From: Ceratothoa steindachneri
Lineage: Eukaryota > Arthropoda > Malacostraca > Isopoda > Cymothoidae
DNA length: 64,000 nt
Direction: 5' to 3'
NCBI GenBank assembly: GCA_963969495.1
Contig: OZ018329.1
Location: 73,601,912-73,665,911, forward strand
The position numbers and the translations under genes are program-made. Each line of letters starts with the position of its first letter. The first letter of the stretch is position 1. Under the pieces are notes generated by a model. The model was given only the letters and a program-made list of their open reading frames with translations. It ran no database searches and was not told the origin of the DNA. Positions 1 through 10,351 of the stretch are shown piece after piece.

Positions 1-224
1 TTTAAACTGATTAAATTAAGTCTAATTTTGATGGAGCTCACACACAAACTACCTAATATTTGCTTGCAGACGGTGAATGTTCTGCTCCCTATGACATTAC
101 TCAACATGATTTTAAAAATTACTAGATATCAGAGGATGTTTGTTCATTTGGTTAAAATATGAAAAGCATGTTTTTGATTTAGGACATTCTCTTCAATACA
201 GAAATATTCCAGAGTTTAACTTAT

Positions 225-537
225 TAGTAGTAGTAATGTATGTGTTTAATTAGCATCATATATGTATGCCAAAATTAAGTCTGTGTAGAGTTATTAATTT
301 TAATTTTACTTTTACATATTTCTAGTTTATTATTATTAATATACAAGTTCAATTAGTCATATTTGTATGCCAATATTAAATAACGAGTTATTAATTGTAA
401 TTTTACCTCTATATATTTCCAGTTTAACATTAATATTATTATTATTATTAATGTATGCATTCATATAGCGTCGTATATGTTTGCCAATATTATGTCTGTG
501 TAGTTAATTTTTATTTTATCTTTACATATTTCTAGTT
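225..537. repeat. AT-rich tandem repeat, about 105 bp x 3
   Basis: Three imperfect head-to-tail units can be read at about 225-329, 330-424 and 425-537. Each runs from a TTATTATTAAT-type start through a TATGCCAA-type centre to a TACATATTTCTAGTTT-type end. The units differ by substitutions and small indels, so the array is old. No coding potential is visible in the 1-990 stretch around it. It may be a small satellite or a remnant of an AT-rich transposon end. Confidence 0.7.
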
Positions 538-992
538 TTAGGAATACAGGATGCGTAATAAATTTCCAACATTTAGTTATATAATTTCACGTATTCAGAA
601 GTAATATATATATAGCAATAGCAATAACGTATATGTGTTCTATATCCTTCATTTATATATTGAGTAATTAGTTTTCATACAATTTTGAAAACAAACAAAT
701 TAAAACATGTTGGCAATTACATAATCTCCACCAAGTTACATTGGCACCCCAAAAAAGTTCCTTCTCTATGCTACCCCCTAATGTTTCACCAAATTTGGTA
801 GAAATCGGCCCAATAGTTTTTTAGCATGTTTGAACGTGAGCGAATGAACACCGTCGATCATATAATTTCCTCCTTACTTGCCAGAGATTTATAGCAATAA
901 GCGTTCTTTTTGAATTTTTAAAAATAGATCTGGTTGTCTTTAAAATTAACAAATTCTGCTCTGAAAATGGTATGTGCCGAACTGGATCATTC

Positions 993-1026
993 CTGTAAGG
1001 CAGGGGCATGTGCAACTTTTTCAGAG
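993..1026. repeat. hAT left terminus with target duplication
   Basis: CTGTAAGG at 993-1000 is followed by the terminal inverted repeat starting CAGGGGC at 1001. The G-rich stretch with GGGCCGG further in (about 1060-1068) is also typical of the subterminal region of this hAT group. Confidence 0.75.
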
Positions 1027-1091
1027 TCAGAGCCAGATGAGACTTTTGGGAGCAGGCCACGGGCCGGACTGACAAACGAATTTCCCAAAGT

Positions 1092-1094
<3 letters not shown>

Positions 1095-1149
<55 letters not shown>
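1095..1149. repeat. (TA)n microsatellite with short (CA)n tail
   Basis: About 22 TA units at 1095-1138 are followed by a short CA run. It sits inside the hAT element between the left terminus and the end of the transposase frame. Small forward and reverse frames over it are artefacts of the repeat. Confidence 0.95.
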
Positions 1150-1151
<2 letters not shown>

Positions 1152-1191
1152 GAATACATTATACAAGGATTTTATTGCAAAAATATATAAA

Positions 1192-2452
1192 TCAGTTATA
1201 TGGCTGGTGCTGCTTGCCATGAAATGTTTCAATGTCTGGTTCGATGGATGATGTAGACAACAAAAGAATGTCATCGAGTTGGGAGCAAAGGTGAGACTTT
1301 GTGTACTTCATTTTGGAGAAGAGCTGTTCCCAACAGTAGGTGCTGCCAAACATGGCCATGGTGCGTTGAACATGCGCAATGGTATTTGGAAAATTGCCAG
1401 AAGGTAGGACGACGTCGCGGAAGGACAGCGGAGAAGACGTGCGGAACTTTCCCTTCAGTTCCTCATTGCATTGCAACTCCAACTCCATCTGCAGGGAGGC
1501 AGGGGCCTCGTCCACGGGGAAGTCAAAGGGGGCGGTGAAAAGCTTGAGGTCTGCAGCCAGTGGCCTGACGCCTGCGAAACGGGAGGTAAATTCCTCCTGC
1601 AGAGAGACGACGACACTGACGCAAGTTTCCAGGTCCACATCATCAGGGGCAGGCACAAGCAGCAAGGCGAGGAAAATGCACAAACTGACCAATAGCCAAC
1701 TGAGCCTCCCACAAGGGCAGCTTAATCTTGAAGGCGGTGATGTGCGCGTGCATATCTTACGAGAATGGCTTTGCTTTGCAGCTTCACGTTGAAGGCGTTC
1801 AGGTGCGTAGTGATGTCCGTGAGTAGGGCCAGGCGAGCGCGCCATTGCAGGTCTGAGAAGTGATCAGCGTGGGGGAAGTTCTTCTGACGGAGGAGGGTAG
1901 CGATCTCTTGCTGCAGGTCGCACGACTCAGCCAGCGGATCTCACAGAAGTAGAGCAAGTCGTTGTAGTGGACGTTCACCTCGACAATCAGTACCTGGAAT
2001 TGCCGGTGGTTGAGGCTGCGGGAGAAGATAGAGTTGATGACCTTCACCACGACAGACATCAACGAGGTCGGCAGACTGGGCGCACAGGGACTCTTGGTGG
2101 ATGAGACAGTGCACCTTGTGGATGGGGTGAGTGTGCCGGGATACTCGGTTGTCACGCACACGACTGTAGAGGTCCACGGAGTACTGATCCACACAGTGAA
2201 GCACGGCGTCGAAGATGTCTTGCCCGGTGGTGGGGTCGCACAGCGGGACAAGCTGGAGGAATTCCTCACCCACTTGGAGGTCAGCGCTGACCCCACGGAT
2301 GAAAACAGCCATCTGGGACGTGTCCTTCGTGTCAGTGCTCTCATCAAGAGCGAGGGAGACGGCGACGAGGGTTGAGCTGCGGGTCTACGGTGAGTCGTGC
2401 ACATTCTCCGACATCTCAGTGCAGAACGAAAGTCTCACGCTCTCAAAGGCAG
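1192..2452 (-). pseudogene. hAT transposase, catalytic core and C-terminal part (degraded)
   Basis: Read on the minus strand from about 2452, the frame shows LALDESTDTKDTSQ, the DEST block carrying the first catalytic Asp of hAT transposases. It is followed by AVFIRGVSADLQVGEEFL and a TTGQDIFDAVL block (about 2300-2200). After frameshifts come YFCEIRWLSR (near 1940) and LALLTDITTHLNA. The 1192-1845 stretch gives SRFAGVRPLAADLKLFTAPF and ends FHGKQHQPYN. The order and motifs match the GTF2IRD2/Charlie group of hAT transposases, one of which was domesticated in mammals as the tail of GTF2IRD2. At least three frame changes are needed, so no functional protein is expected. Confidence 0.88.
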
Positions 2453-3386
2453 CTGGAGGGTACCACATTTGGCTATTTGTCGCCACGCCTCTGCTCCCAA
2501 AGTTTGTACAGCGCCGGGAGTATTGCGTTCGACCTTTTTGGAGCACACCTCGTGTCACGCTGGAACAGTGCCAGTGTATACGGATGGCTCCAAGTCCCAA
2601 GAGGGGGTCGGCTTCCACGCCGTATCCCCTCTTTTTGAAGTCAGCGAGGTTCTGCCAGGCGATGCGTCTGTCTTCACGGCCGAACTGGTTGCAATACACC
2701 ACTCGGTACGGGAGATTAGGCGACGTGCCCGGTTCGGAGACCGGATTGTGATCTTTAGCGACTCACAAAGCGCCCTGAGTGCTCTCGGGGCATTGGAATC
2801 TCCGCATCCCCTGGTTCGCGATATCCGTGAAGCCACGGTTTTGGCGAGCCGGGCGGATGTCAAGATTATCTTCTGCTGGGTTCCTGGACATGTAGGAATT
2901 GCGGGGAATGAGGGTTCCAAAGAGTCCGCGAGGACTCTGCGACCGGACCAGCGTTTCGCTCTTACACCGACTACATGGCAGGAATACGTGCAGCTCTTCG
3001 GACTGCTTGGCAAAGAAGATGGGAGACGGTCGAAGGGAACTTAAACTTTCGTGCCATTGCGCAGCGACTGGACCTATCCCCCAAGGCCGCGATGGCTTCA
3101 GGTCGCTTTCTGTCGTCTCCGAATCGGACACACTCGTGTGAATCATCGCTATTTGATGGAGCGCTCGCCTGCGCCCTATTGCCACGACTGCGTCGTCCCC
3201 AAGACTGTTCGGCACATTCTTGTCGAATATCCCAGTCTGGGTGATCTACGCGCACGTTACCTGTCCCGGTACCGGGATGGGCGGGGTCACTACCGCCTGT
3301 CCCTTGTACTCGGGACGAGTGCATGCACTTTGACTGGTGGACTTGTTGACTTTTGGGGGGAGGCCGGCCTTCTCCCTATTATTTAA
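2453..3386 (+). pseudogene. LINE ORF2 C-terminus: RNase H and Cys/His tail
   Basis: The frame 2453-3044 covers the end of the RT-RNase H linker and RNase H, with the D-E-D residues in YTDGSKS, TAELVAI and FSDSQSAL. A deletion around 2905-2930 removes the NERADEGAK segment, which carries the last catalytic Asp. A frame change near 3040 is needed to reach the tail, RYLMERSPAPYCHDCVVP followed by RHILVEYPSLGDLRARYLS. The Cys of ECPSL in the other copies is Tyr here. Non-functional. Confidence 0.85.
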
Positions 3387-3626
3387 GCAGGTTTTTATTT
3401 TGGTTTTTTTTTCATTATAGGTCGCACGCTCTTGCGCCGGGGGGACCTTTCCCTGACGCAGGAGCTTGCTTACTGCTCGCTTCCTTTTCCCCTATTTTTT
3501 TTGGGGGGGGGTATCTTTTTGTATTTTATTTTGAAATAGCCTAGTACTAGGCCAGTTTTTTTATACAGTGACTAATGCCCAAGTAGGCAGTCGACAGAGG
3601 AGCTATTTATAAAAAAAATAAAAAAA
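2453..3626 (+). mobile_element. 5'-truncated LINE fragment with 12-bp target duplication, inserted in the hAT
   Basis: This is the 3' end of the same LINE family as copies A-D. It begins inside ORF2 just before RNase H and keeps VPVYTDGSKS, FTAELVAIHHSV, FSDSQSALSAL and FCWVPGHVGIAGNE, all diagnostic of RNase HI. Next come a frameshifted C-terminal region with the CHDC...H...C-type motif, the 3' untranslated region with GCCTAGTACTAGGC (3539-3552), and an A-rich tail (3611-3626). The flanks TCTCAAAGGCAG at 2441-2452 and 3627-3638 are identical, so this is a bona fide target-primed insertion. Its two sides read continuously into hAT transposase once it is removed. Confidence 0.92.
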
Positions 3627-3639
3627 TCTCAAAGGCAGA

Positions 3640-3795
3640 AAGCTGCTCTGGACAGACGGAGTCCACCACAGCGACAAGGCACTCCTTGATCAAGTCCCCA
3701 TCCGCGAATGGCTTCATCCAGCACACAAGGAGCCGGGAGACCTCATAACTGGCGCGCGTCACCTTGTCGGCTTCAGCAGTCTGCTTGCTGAAGTG
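3640..3795 (-). pseudogene. hAT transposase, segment between the two LINE insertions
   Basis: The minus strand reads FLHFSKQTAEADKVTRASYE and then VSRLLVCWMKPFADGDLIKE and CLVAVVDSVCPEQLSAF. This matches the hAT block after the BED zinc finger, where relatives have a KASY..A.LIA...KPF..GE.IKEC pattern. It continues directly into the 1192-2452 part once the 2453-3626 LINE is removed. Confidence 0.85.
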
Positions 3796-5828
3796 TAAGA
3801 AGAGACTCGCATGGTGAGCCCAACCTCCCCCAATAAAACCTCGAAGGCGACAGCGCCCGGAGTTCTGCCTCCGTGAAGCGTACGGCTATTCCTGTAAGGG
3901 CCTTCTCTTCGAAGAGGGCCCCTCATCTCCTCCGAGCTAGGCCTGGAGGGCATATTCCTCCAATGGAAATGCCACGAACTCAGGGCCAACTGCGGGGAGC
4001 TGAGGAGGCTCGTCTCCTCCAGTTCCCCGTTAGCTATCCTTTTGCAGACTATGCTGGGTGCATGCCCCCTGCCCGCCCTCCGTTCTTATTTTGGCTTTAA
4101 ATACCTCTTTTTCAGGCAGTAGCTGTGCAGCTGCACCTGGATAGGAGGTATACTGTTATTTCCGCGTACTTTCGACCATCAACCAAACTCGACGTGGGGC
4201 ACTTCATCTGCGTTGTGGCACGGTTGCCGAGGAACTTTGTCTTCCTCAAGAGATCTGAACTGTAGACTATTTGAGAGACTAGTTGATTAATCCCACGGGT
4301 TAAGTCCTTGCCGATCTGATCGACAAGCTGGAGATAGGTGTCCTAAATGCGGATGAGTTTACGCATCACTGCCCGAGATCTATATTTGTGCTCTTTGGAT
4401 GCACAGCCAGATTTCGAGTGTGCGATGGTCGATGACCTCCATGGTAGTGATCACTTTCCCATTCAAATATCATTTTCTGGGCCGCTGCCGCCCGAGAGCC
4501 CGCCCCGCTGGTACTTGGCGCGGGCGCAGTGGTCTGCATTTCCGGAAATGACTGAATTCTCTATCTCAGTCGAGGAGTTTAGGTCGGTAGATGAGGCCGT
4601 TGAGTTCTTCTCAGGTAATCTCATCGCCGCGGGCCTAATTACTATTCCTAGAAGGTCTTGCCGTTTTGCACGGCGACCACTCCCGTGGTGGTCAGCCGAG
4701 TGTGAGACGGCCCTCGACCAGAAGCGTTATGCCTACATGGGCTATAAGCGCCACCCGAACGATTTCACTGCCGGCTAATTTCGTCGGGTAGGGCTAGGTT
4801 GCGGTATATTTCGAAGCACGCCTGCCTCTCTTGGCGGACATACGTGTCTTCACTTAACGGGAAGACCCCTCTAGCAGTGGTGTGGAAGCGGGTCAAAAGG
4901 ATTCGGGGCAATTCCTCGCAGGATTTCCCTCCCGTTCTCCAAGAGGATGGGACCGCAATCTCGGACCCCGCGTCCGTGGCGGAATCCTTTGCGACCGCTT
5001 TCTCCGCATACAATGCGCGTCGTGATGTCTTGCTTCGTGCGCAGACACCGCCCATAGTCCGGAAGATGTCACATAAGCCATGCTTAGACACCTGGGTGAG
5101 CGAGGCATGGCCTTTCTGTAAGATTTATTCAACAGGATCTGGGTGGAAGGTCTTCTCCCAGACTCCTGGCGAATCGCTACTGTGCTTGCCTTTCGCAAGC
5201 CGGGGAGAGATCACTCTACTCCGACCGGTTTCCGCCCAATCTCTCTAACTTCTTGCGTGTGCAAGTTGATGGAGAAATTGGTAAATGTTAGATTAGCCTG
5301 TTTTTTCTGGACAGCGGAGGTCATCTGTCTTCTGCACAGTGCGGCTTCCGCAAGTTCCACTCCACGTCGGATGCTCTGCTCCGACTGGAAAATTGCGTCT
5401 GCGAGGCCTTCCATCGTAGACAGCACTACGACACGGTGTTTTTCGATCTGGAGAAGGCCTATGATACCGCATGGTGATACGGTATCAGCTCTCCACAGGA
5501 TGGGAGTGAGGGAACGCCTCCCAGTCTTTATATCTGAATTTTTGCGAGATCGTCGATTCCGCGTAATGGTGGGGGGAGCCCTATCTGGCCCAATGGAGCA
5601 GGAAGCGGGTGTTCCGCAGGCTAGTTTCCTCAGTGTCATACTCTTTGCCTTTAGCATCAACGGCATTACCTCGGTGCTGCCGGAAGATGTTCTCGCCACG
5701 CTCTACGTAGACGACCTTTCGATGTCTTTTAGCGCGGCCCAGATGCCAACTCTGGAGCGTCTACTCCCAACAGGCATTGAACCGCGTCTCTCGCTATGCC
5801 GAAGCTCACATGTTTCGGTTTTCCTTGC
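3796..5828 (+). mobile_element. LINE fragment (end of ORF1 to middle of RT) inserted in the hAT
   Basis: Same family as copies A-D, but missing both the 5' part and everything after the RT thumb, so it has no 3' end or A-tail. It starts in the last codons of ORF1 (GACTCGCATGG, the MASPTSPNKS region of copy A). It covers the endonuclease start, here with TGG where copies A and B have TGA, and the rest of endonuclease and RT. It ends near 5828, equivalent to about 29180 of copy A. No target duplication is seen, so a later deletion probably removed its 3' side. It separates the BED finger (5829-6058) from the next hAT segment. Confidence 0.8.
3938..5828 (+). pseudogene. LINE ORF2 remnant: endonuclease and reverse transcriptase
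   Basis: The start reads GIFLQWKCHELRANCGELRR, equivalent to the first strand of the endonuclease. The middle of the endonuclease is badly decayed (4085-4340). The SDHFPIQISFSG block with the catalytic Asp-His pair is clear at about 4448. RT follows in pieces: FRPISLTSCVCKLMEKLVNV (about 5230), FRVMVGGALSGPMEQEAGVP (about 5560) and TLYVDDLSMSF with YVDD at 5704-5715. Several stops and frameshifts are present. Confidence 0.82.
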
Positions 5829-6058
5829 CTGACACTCTAATGAGGGCGTCCTTCCTCTCTACGGCAAATATCGACGCAAAGTTTGATGATCGGTGCTCTG
5901 TCTCCCAGTGGCGGCACCCGTTGTACTCTTTCAGGACAGCCACAGCCTTGAATCATATGTGGCACTCGGCCTGTCTAAAGCGCTCGATGAAGGTGTACTT
6001 CTCCCACTCAGGATTGAAGGCCCAACGCCCGATGTCCACTTTCCTCTTAAAAGACATG
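5829..6058 (-). pseudogene. hAT transposase N-terminus with BED-type zinc finger remnant
   Basis: Starting at the ATG complementary to 6056-6058, the minus strand reads MSFKRKVDIGRWAFNPEWE, then FRQAECHI followed by an in-frame TGA, then FKAVAVLKEYNGCRHWETEH. The pattern C..C(lost)...H....H matches the degenerate BED finger at the N-terminus of GTF2IRD2-like hAT transposases. The second Cys of the pair is replaced by Phe after the stop. The frame runs to the junction with the LINE at about 5829. Confidence 0.82.
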
Positions 6059-6570
6059 ATCTGAAAAGGCAGGAAATGACCATAATGACATAACGGATTG
6101 GATTTTTGTCTAATCATTTTCATTTACTAGTGTCAGTTTATTTTCCAAACTGTCCTGACCACAAAGCGTACCTAGTTTCAATGCGGAAATCCAACGGACA
6201 CTGGCCGCTGCCGTCTGGCAGGATCGCAGAGTTGCCAAACGGTATCTGCCGGTGTAGCTGCACAGAATGGTATGCTTGCACCCATATCTCATTAAGGATT
6301 TCATTGCAGCGGAAAATGTCATAAGCATTTTTTGTTTAGAATTGCCTCTACAACTTTGGTCTTTGTTTTTTGTTTTTTTGTATCTGTGAGGGAAGTGCAT
6401 TTTTGTCGCATTTTTTACTCTTTCACTGCTACACGTAAGAATCATTTCCCTCTTCCTCTACGAGTCTACTGAGACAGATGTTGTTTGGCAGATATTTATT
6501 TATATATATATTTTTCCCCTTGTGGTTTCGTGGTCCAGATTGCAATATTAATGCCGATCAAGGTGGTGGG

Positions 6571-6598
6571 CCGGGAGTTGCCCGCCGCTGCCGTAAGG
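6571..6598. repeat. hAT right terminus with target duplication
   Basis: The inverted repeat ends GTTGCCCGCCGCTG at 6590 and is followed by CCGTAAGG, which matches the left flank CTGTAAGG with one mismatch. Confidence 0.72.
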
Positions 6599-7438
6599 GA
6601 GGAATAGCGCAACATATATGGTTTAGTATTGTTCAGGTCCTTTAAAAGTACCAAGAAACACTAGGGTTGGAGAGAGCTGTAGTCAGTTATAAATGTGCGA
6701 AGTCGCAAGTTGGTTGTGAAATTCTTTTGTCTCAGATTGATCAATCCTTTTTCTTCCTCGTTCCATTCCCATTGACTATCCTATTTTACTTTGGTTTTCA
6801 CCCTTGGAAGCTTTTTTTTCTCTTCTTAAAACTTTTAGAACTTTGTTTTGTTACCGCCTCTGCTTTGCAGTAATCCCTTCTGATAATTGGTTCTGGACAT
6901 TCTCCTGTCCTCTTATATTTCGAATATTTGCATCCTTTCCATTGGGGGATAATTATTTGGGGATATACATAAATGAATCAGGGTTAATAGAGGCAGTTAG
7001 ATGAAAAGGATATTATTTATTTCCATAACAAAACTAATCGTTAACCCTTTAATCCTAGTTCCTGTTTTTTATCACAAGTCATATGGGAAAATTCTGGCTG
7101 ATTTTGTCAGAGGGATAACTAGGATTAGCAAGGTTGTTTTAAACCTGGTAGGGATTGTGTGGATGAAGTGTTGACATTTGGCTGATTAAACCTGGGCAAT
7201 GTGCCCTCCATACATTTTCCCTTCTAACTTCACCACTTCTTAAGATTGGTTACGAATAAGCAGAAGATGTATCAAAGAAAATAAAGCATGTGGGATAGAA
7301 AATGTGATTAATAGCCCACATCCCATATGCTGGACCCGATAGAAAACGCTAAAAACTTGAATGAACAAAAACGGGCACTGATGCCCACACTTTGTTCCCC
7401 GAAGTTGAATTGTTATTTTTTTTTTATGTCCATTCCAG
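6599..7438. other. non-coding, presumed CNOT1 intron
   Basis: Moderately AT-rich sequence without a convincing coding frame. It ends in a pyrimidine-rich run and CAG at 7436-7438, the acceptor of the first visible CNOT1 exon. The previous CNOT1 exon was not found between 1 and 7438, so the hAT probably lies in this same intron. Confidence 0.5.
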
Positions 7439-7765
7439 GGAACACTCAGGGTCCTTCTCGTACTACTTCATGACTTCCCGGAATTCTTATGCGAATATCA
7501 CTACACCTTTTGCGACGTGATTCCTCCCAATTGTATCCAGATGAGAAATTTGATTCTGTCCGCCTACCCCCGAAATATGAGACTCCCTGACCCATTTATG
7601 CCCAACCTGAAAGTGGATCGTCTTGCCGAGATCTCGGTTCCTCCCAAAATTCATACAAATGTATCCGCATTAATCCAACCGGCCGAACTCAAGAAAAACT
7701 TGGACGCTTATCTGAAAAACAGAAGCAATGTTACATTCCTTTCCGAGCTGAGGTCTTATTTACAG
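7439..7765 (+). CDS. CNOT1: CNOT1 exon (NOT1 C-terminal domain, first part)
   Basis: An exon of 327 nt (109 codons, phase 0 at both ends) is bounded by CCATTCCAG and CAG|GTATGT. It begins [17 protein letters not shown] and continues with [20 protein letters not shown] and [16 protein letters not shown], ending [10 protein letters not shown]. These are near-identical to the conserved C-terminal NOT1 domain of animal CNOT1. The segment forms part of the helical platform that docks CNOT2 and CNOT3. Substitution level and uninterrupted frame indicate a live host gene, in contrast with the transposon frames around it. Recognition is by remembered family sequence; a protein search would settle it. 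Confidence 0.95.
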
Positions 7766-8446
7766 GTATGTTCTAGGTTGTTCCTTATAATAGGACCAAG
7801 GGGGGTGGGGGTCTTAGCCAACTGGTACCCTACCGTATCAGGATGCAATAATATATGGTAAGCTCAAAGCTTGCCTTAAAAGAAACAAAAAAGGTAGCAT
7901 CCTAACCGTAATGGGGAAAGACTACTTTGGTGTGCCCGAGAACACAATGAACCGGTCCTCCTTTTTTCAACGGGAGGGGGCGAGAAGTAGTGTGGGGGTT
8001 GGCACCAACCAGCAATAAGATAGGAACCCTAATTACCCCTGGGGTAATTAGGATACCTATCCATCGACAGGATTCCTTGGAACAGAGGGTAAGTGTGTTG
8101 TGCTGTGAAGACGATGGGGAAGCGCAGCGTGTTCAACAATCTGTGCCCAGACCTTATGTACGGTGACATTTGGTATCTGCTCTCGCTTATGCAAGTCTGG
8201 GACTATGAGTCAACCCAATCAAAAGCCATTTAATATATTCATGGGTTTTATTATACTACAGAGCCAGCTTCCTACCCAGAGTGTGTGCTCAGTTCACACT
8301 TTGGTGTGGTTGCTTTTAGCCATTTACCATGCACAACTGACACTATGGTGGGTGCAGCATTCTTGCTCACCAAATGTAATCTTAATCTTTATCTACAGTC
8401 ATTTTCAACATTGTTAGTGTGATTTATTGGTCCAATACTTTGGCAG
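7766..8446. other. CNOT1 intron 1 of the window, with possible LINE 5' fragment
   Basis: Intron with donor GTATGT and acceptor TTGGCAG. Around 8070-8105 it contains CAGGATTCCTTGGA followed by GTGTGTTGTGCTG-like sequence that closely resembles 23560-23600, upstream of LINE copy A. A decayed piece of the same 5' flanking or untranslated sequence is therefore likely here. Confidence 0.5.
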
Positions 8447-8627
8447 GTGTCAAACGAACCGGGTATGCGGTATAACATGTCAGTGATGAATGCGTTGGTC
8501 CTCTATGTGGGTATGCAAGCGATTGCGCAGATCCAGAGCAAGAATCTGACGCCTTCAATGCTCACCATAACGCATTCAGCACACATGGACATCTTTGAAA
8601 ATCTCGCTGTCGACCTCGATACTGAAG
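8447..8627 (+). CDS. CNOT1: CNOT1 exon (NOT1 C-terminal domain, middle)
   Basis: An exon of 181 nt lies between TTTGGCAG and GAAG|GTGAAT and starts in phase 0. It encodes [20 protein letters not shown], then [33 protein letters not shown] and AVDLDTE plus one base of the next codon. The order and wording match animal CNOT1 directly after the previous exon. The leftover G joins the GT at 17920 to give the Gly of EGRYLF. No stop or frameshift is present. Confidence 0.95.
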
Positions 8628-9586
8628 GTGAATTTCAAGTTTGTGTGTTACCATTGTTCATAAAATGTCTCAAGACCTTTTGCTGCTGTAAGAAAGTTTT
8701 CACAAGGTGGTACAAGTTTGGTAACGACTCTGCTCTTTGTGCAAACTTGTTCTTAAGGGGCCTGCTAGTTGGAGATTCGGGAAGGTCGCACGCCCTACCG
8801 GTTCTTAGTGCCTATAGTGGTTTGCTTAGACTGTTCCCTACATCTTTTAACTTAGTTTCTTGCAGAGGCCTTCGCTAGTTTTCGGGGGGGAGGGTTAATG
8901 AATGCCCTTTTCATTGATATTAAATATGCTTAATTGCTCTGTGTTTAGGGTTGCCCGGGAGGCATAATCACATTCGCATTAGAGGTATCAGCAAGACGAA
9001 ACACTCGCTAAAACCTTTATGTCCCGATTCCTGTCCAACAAATTCTGAGTCAGTGCTGAATCACCTCCCAAATCAACAAAGTAACATTTGTTTTCGTGGA
9101 CTTCAATGCTCAGGACCAAACTTGTTTTGAGTTCCATGACACCGTAACATAAAGGCCAACCACCACACTATAACACCTCAACCATATATTCATTCTGAAC
9201 GATCCCATCCAACCCCACCTCTTGGTTTTGTTGCGCAACAGAACAGGGGCGTGCGGTGACTTTTTGGATTGGGGGAAGCAATGAGTAATGACAAATATGA
9301 GAGAAAAGAAATGGTGGTAGTCTCCTACGAGACTACCCTTGAGGAATACCCCCACCTTACCCATTATCGGCATTGGTTCTCCTCCTATGAGTCGTTCCCA
9401 AAAGGTCGTATCTACAGGAGCTATCCTTTTCTGAACGAGCAATGACAAATAACATTTAGAAATAAATATATAATCGATCTTCTAAAAAGTGGATATTGGT
9501 TACATTTGAAAAAAATATATAATCTTACCCGTTTTATTTGAATGTTAATTCGATCCTCCTCACTTTTTCAATAGGTTGATGACATT
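8628..9586. other. CNOT1 intron 2, left part without recognised element
   Basis: The intron begins GTGAATTTCAAG. The frames at 8628-8878 (plus) and 9110-9448 (minus) show no family resemblance and look like chance openings. Nothing else was recognised before the ZMYM1-type hAT. Confidence 0.5.
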
Positions 9587-9790
9587 TTAATAGAACTTAT
9601 TCTTAATGCTCTTCAAAAGAGCCTTTTTGATTGACATTTGAACCAAACCGCTAAATCTTTCTTGTCCTTGCGCATTGCTCGTGTAATTTTGAATTCTTCT
9701 TAGGTACGAAAAGGATCGCTTAATTGAAGCGCTTGTTGCTGGTAGGGTCAAAGTTTGCTCACAATTTTCTGAGCTGCTGTAAAGCTTCAT
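9587..9790 (-). pseudogene. hAT dimerisation domain (C-terminus of ZMYM1-type transposase)
   Basis: The frame contains LTLPATSASIKRSFSYLRRI followed by QNYTSNAQGQERFSGLVQMS. This is the hallmark hAT C-terminal dimerisation block (relatives have LP.TSAS.ERSFS.L..IK.YLRS.M.Q.RL..L). It ends with IKNKFY and a stop at 9587. Sequence upstream on the same strand (9790-10350) is decayed but plausibly the preceding helical region. Confidence 0.82.
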
Positions 9791-10351
9791 CTAACCCACT
9801 GTGACGCAAAATGCGGGGCAATTCAGGCACTGGTTTCCTTTTCAGTTTGCTATCATTATATAAGACATAGTTCGCTCCTCAACTTTTGGCAGTCAAAGAT
9901 ATCTCCATACGAATTTTTAGTTATGTTAGAGCCGATTCATGAAAGACTTGAAATCTCACTTCAATTTGCACCCATATCAAATTTATAATTTGGTAAAATA
10001 TCCTTTTTTACTTTTCTTTTGCGTCTTCCAAACGATCGTTTCTTTTGCGTTTAATAAAAGGATAAATGCCATAAAGAGTGGACCATATTTTGGAAAATGC
10101 ATTCGTTTTATTTTGTAAGACTTTAATTATTTCATTTACTTTACGAATACAGTAAGATATGTTAAATGTTTAGGTCTGTAAAACATCAAATACTGCATTT
10201 GTCTAATTGAAAATATTACCAAATACATTTAACAAAAAGTTGAATTCAAAATCTTCTTAGGATGGAATACAATGCTTGAGCGTAGGTGTAGCTTTCAGTG
10301 TCCCATTTCCGGCATTTGTCACTGATGACATTGAATATATCGGCAAGTTGC

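Larger units (their letters stand above)
1001..6590 (-). mobile_element. hAT DNA transposon (GTF2IRD2/Charlie-like), broken by two LINE insertions
   Basis: The coding strand is minus. The left end begins CAGGGGCATGTGCAACT at 1001 and the right end, read in reverse complement from 6590, begins CAGCGGCGGGCAACT. These are imperfect terminal inverted repeats of the hAT type. They are flanked by CTGTAAGG (993-1000) and CCGTAAGG (6591-6598), an 8-bp target duplication with one mismatch, the size expected for hAT. Transposase pieces lie at 5829-6058 (N-terminus), 3640-3795 and 1192-2452 (C-terminus). Between them sit LINE fragments 3796-5828 and 2453-3626. Removing those leaves roughly 2.4 kb, a normal hAT size. 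Internal stops and frameshifts make it inactive. It lies on the strand opposite CNOT1, probably in an upstream intron of that gene. Confidence 0.85.

Noticed and set aside
1299..1792. Plus-strand open frames over the hAT transposase
   Set aside because: They are antisense to the recognised hAT coding text and show no family resemblance.
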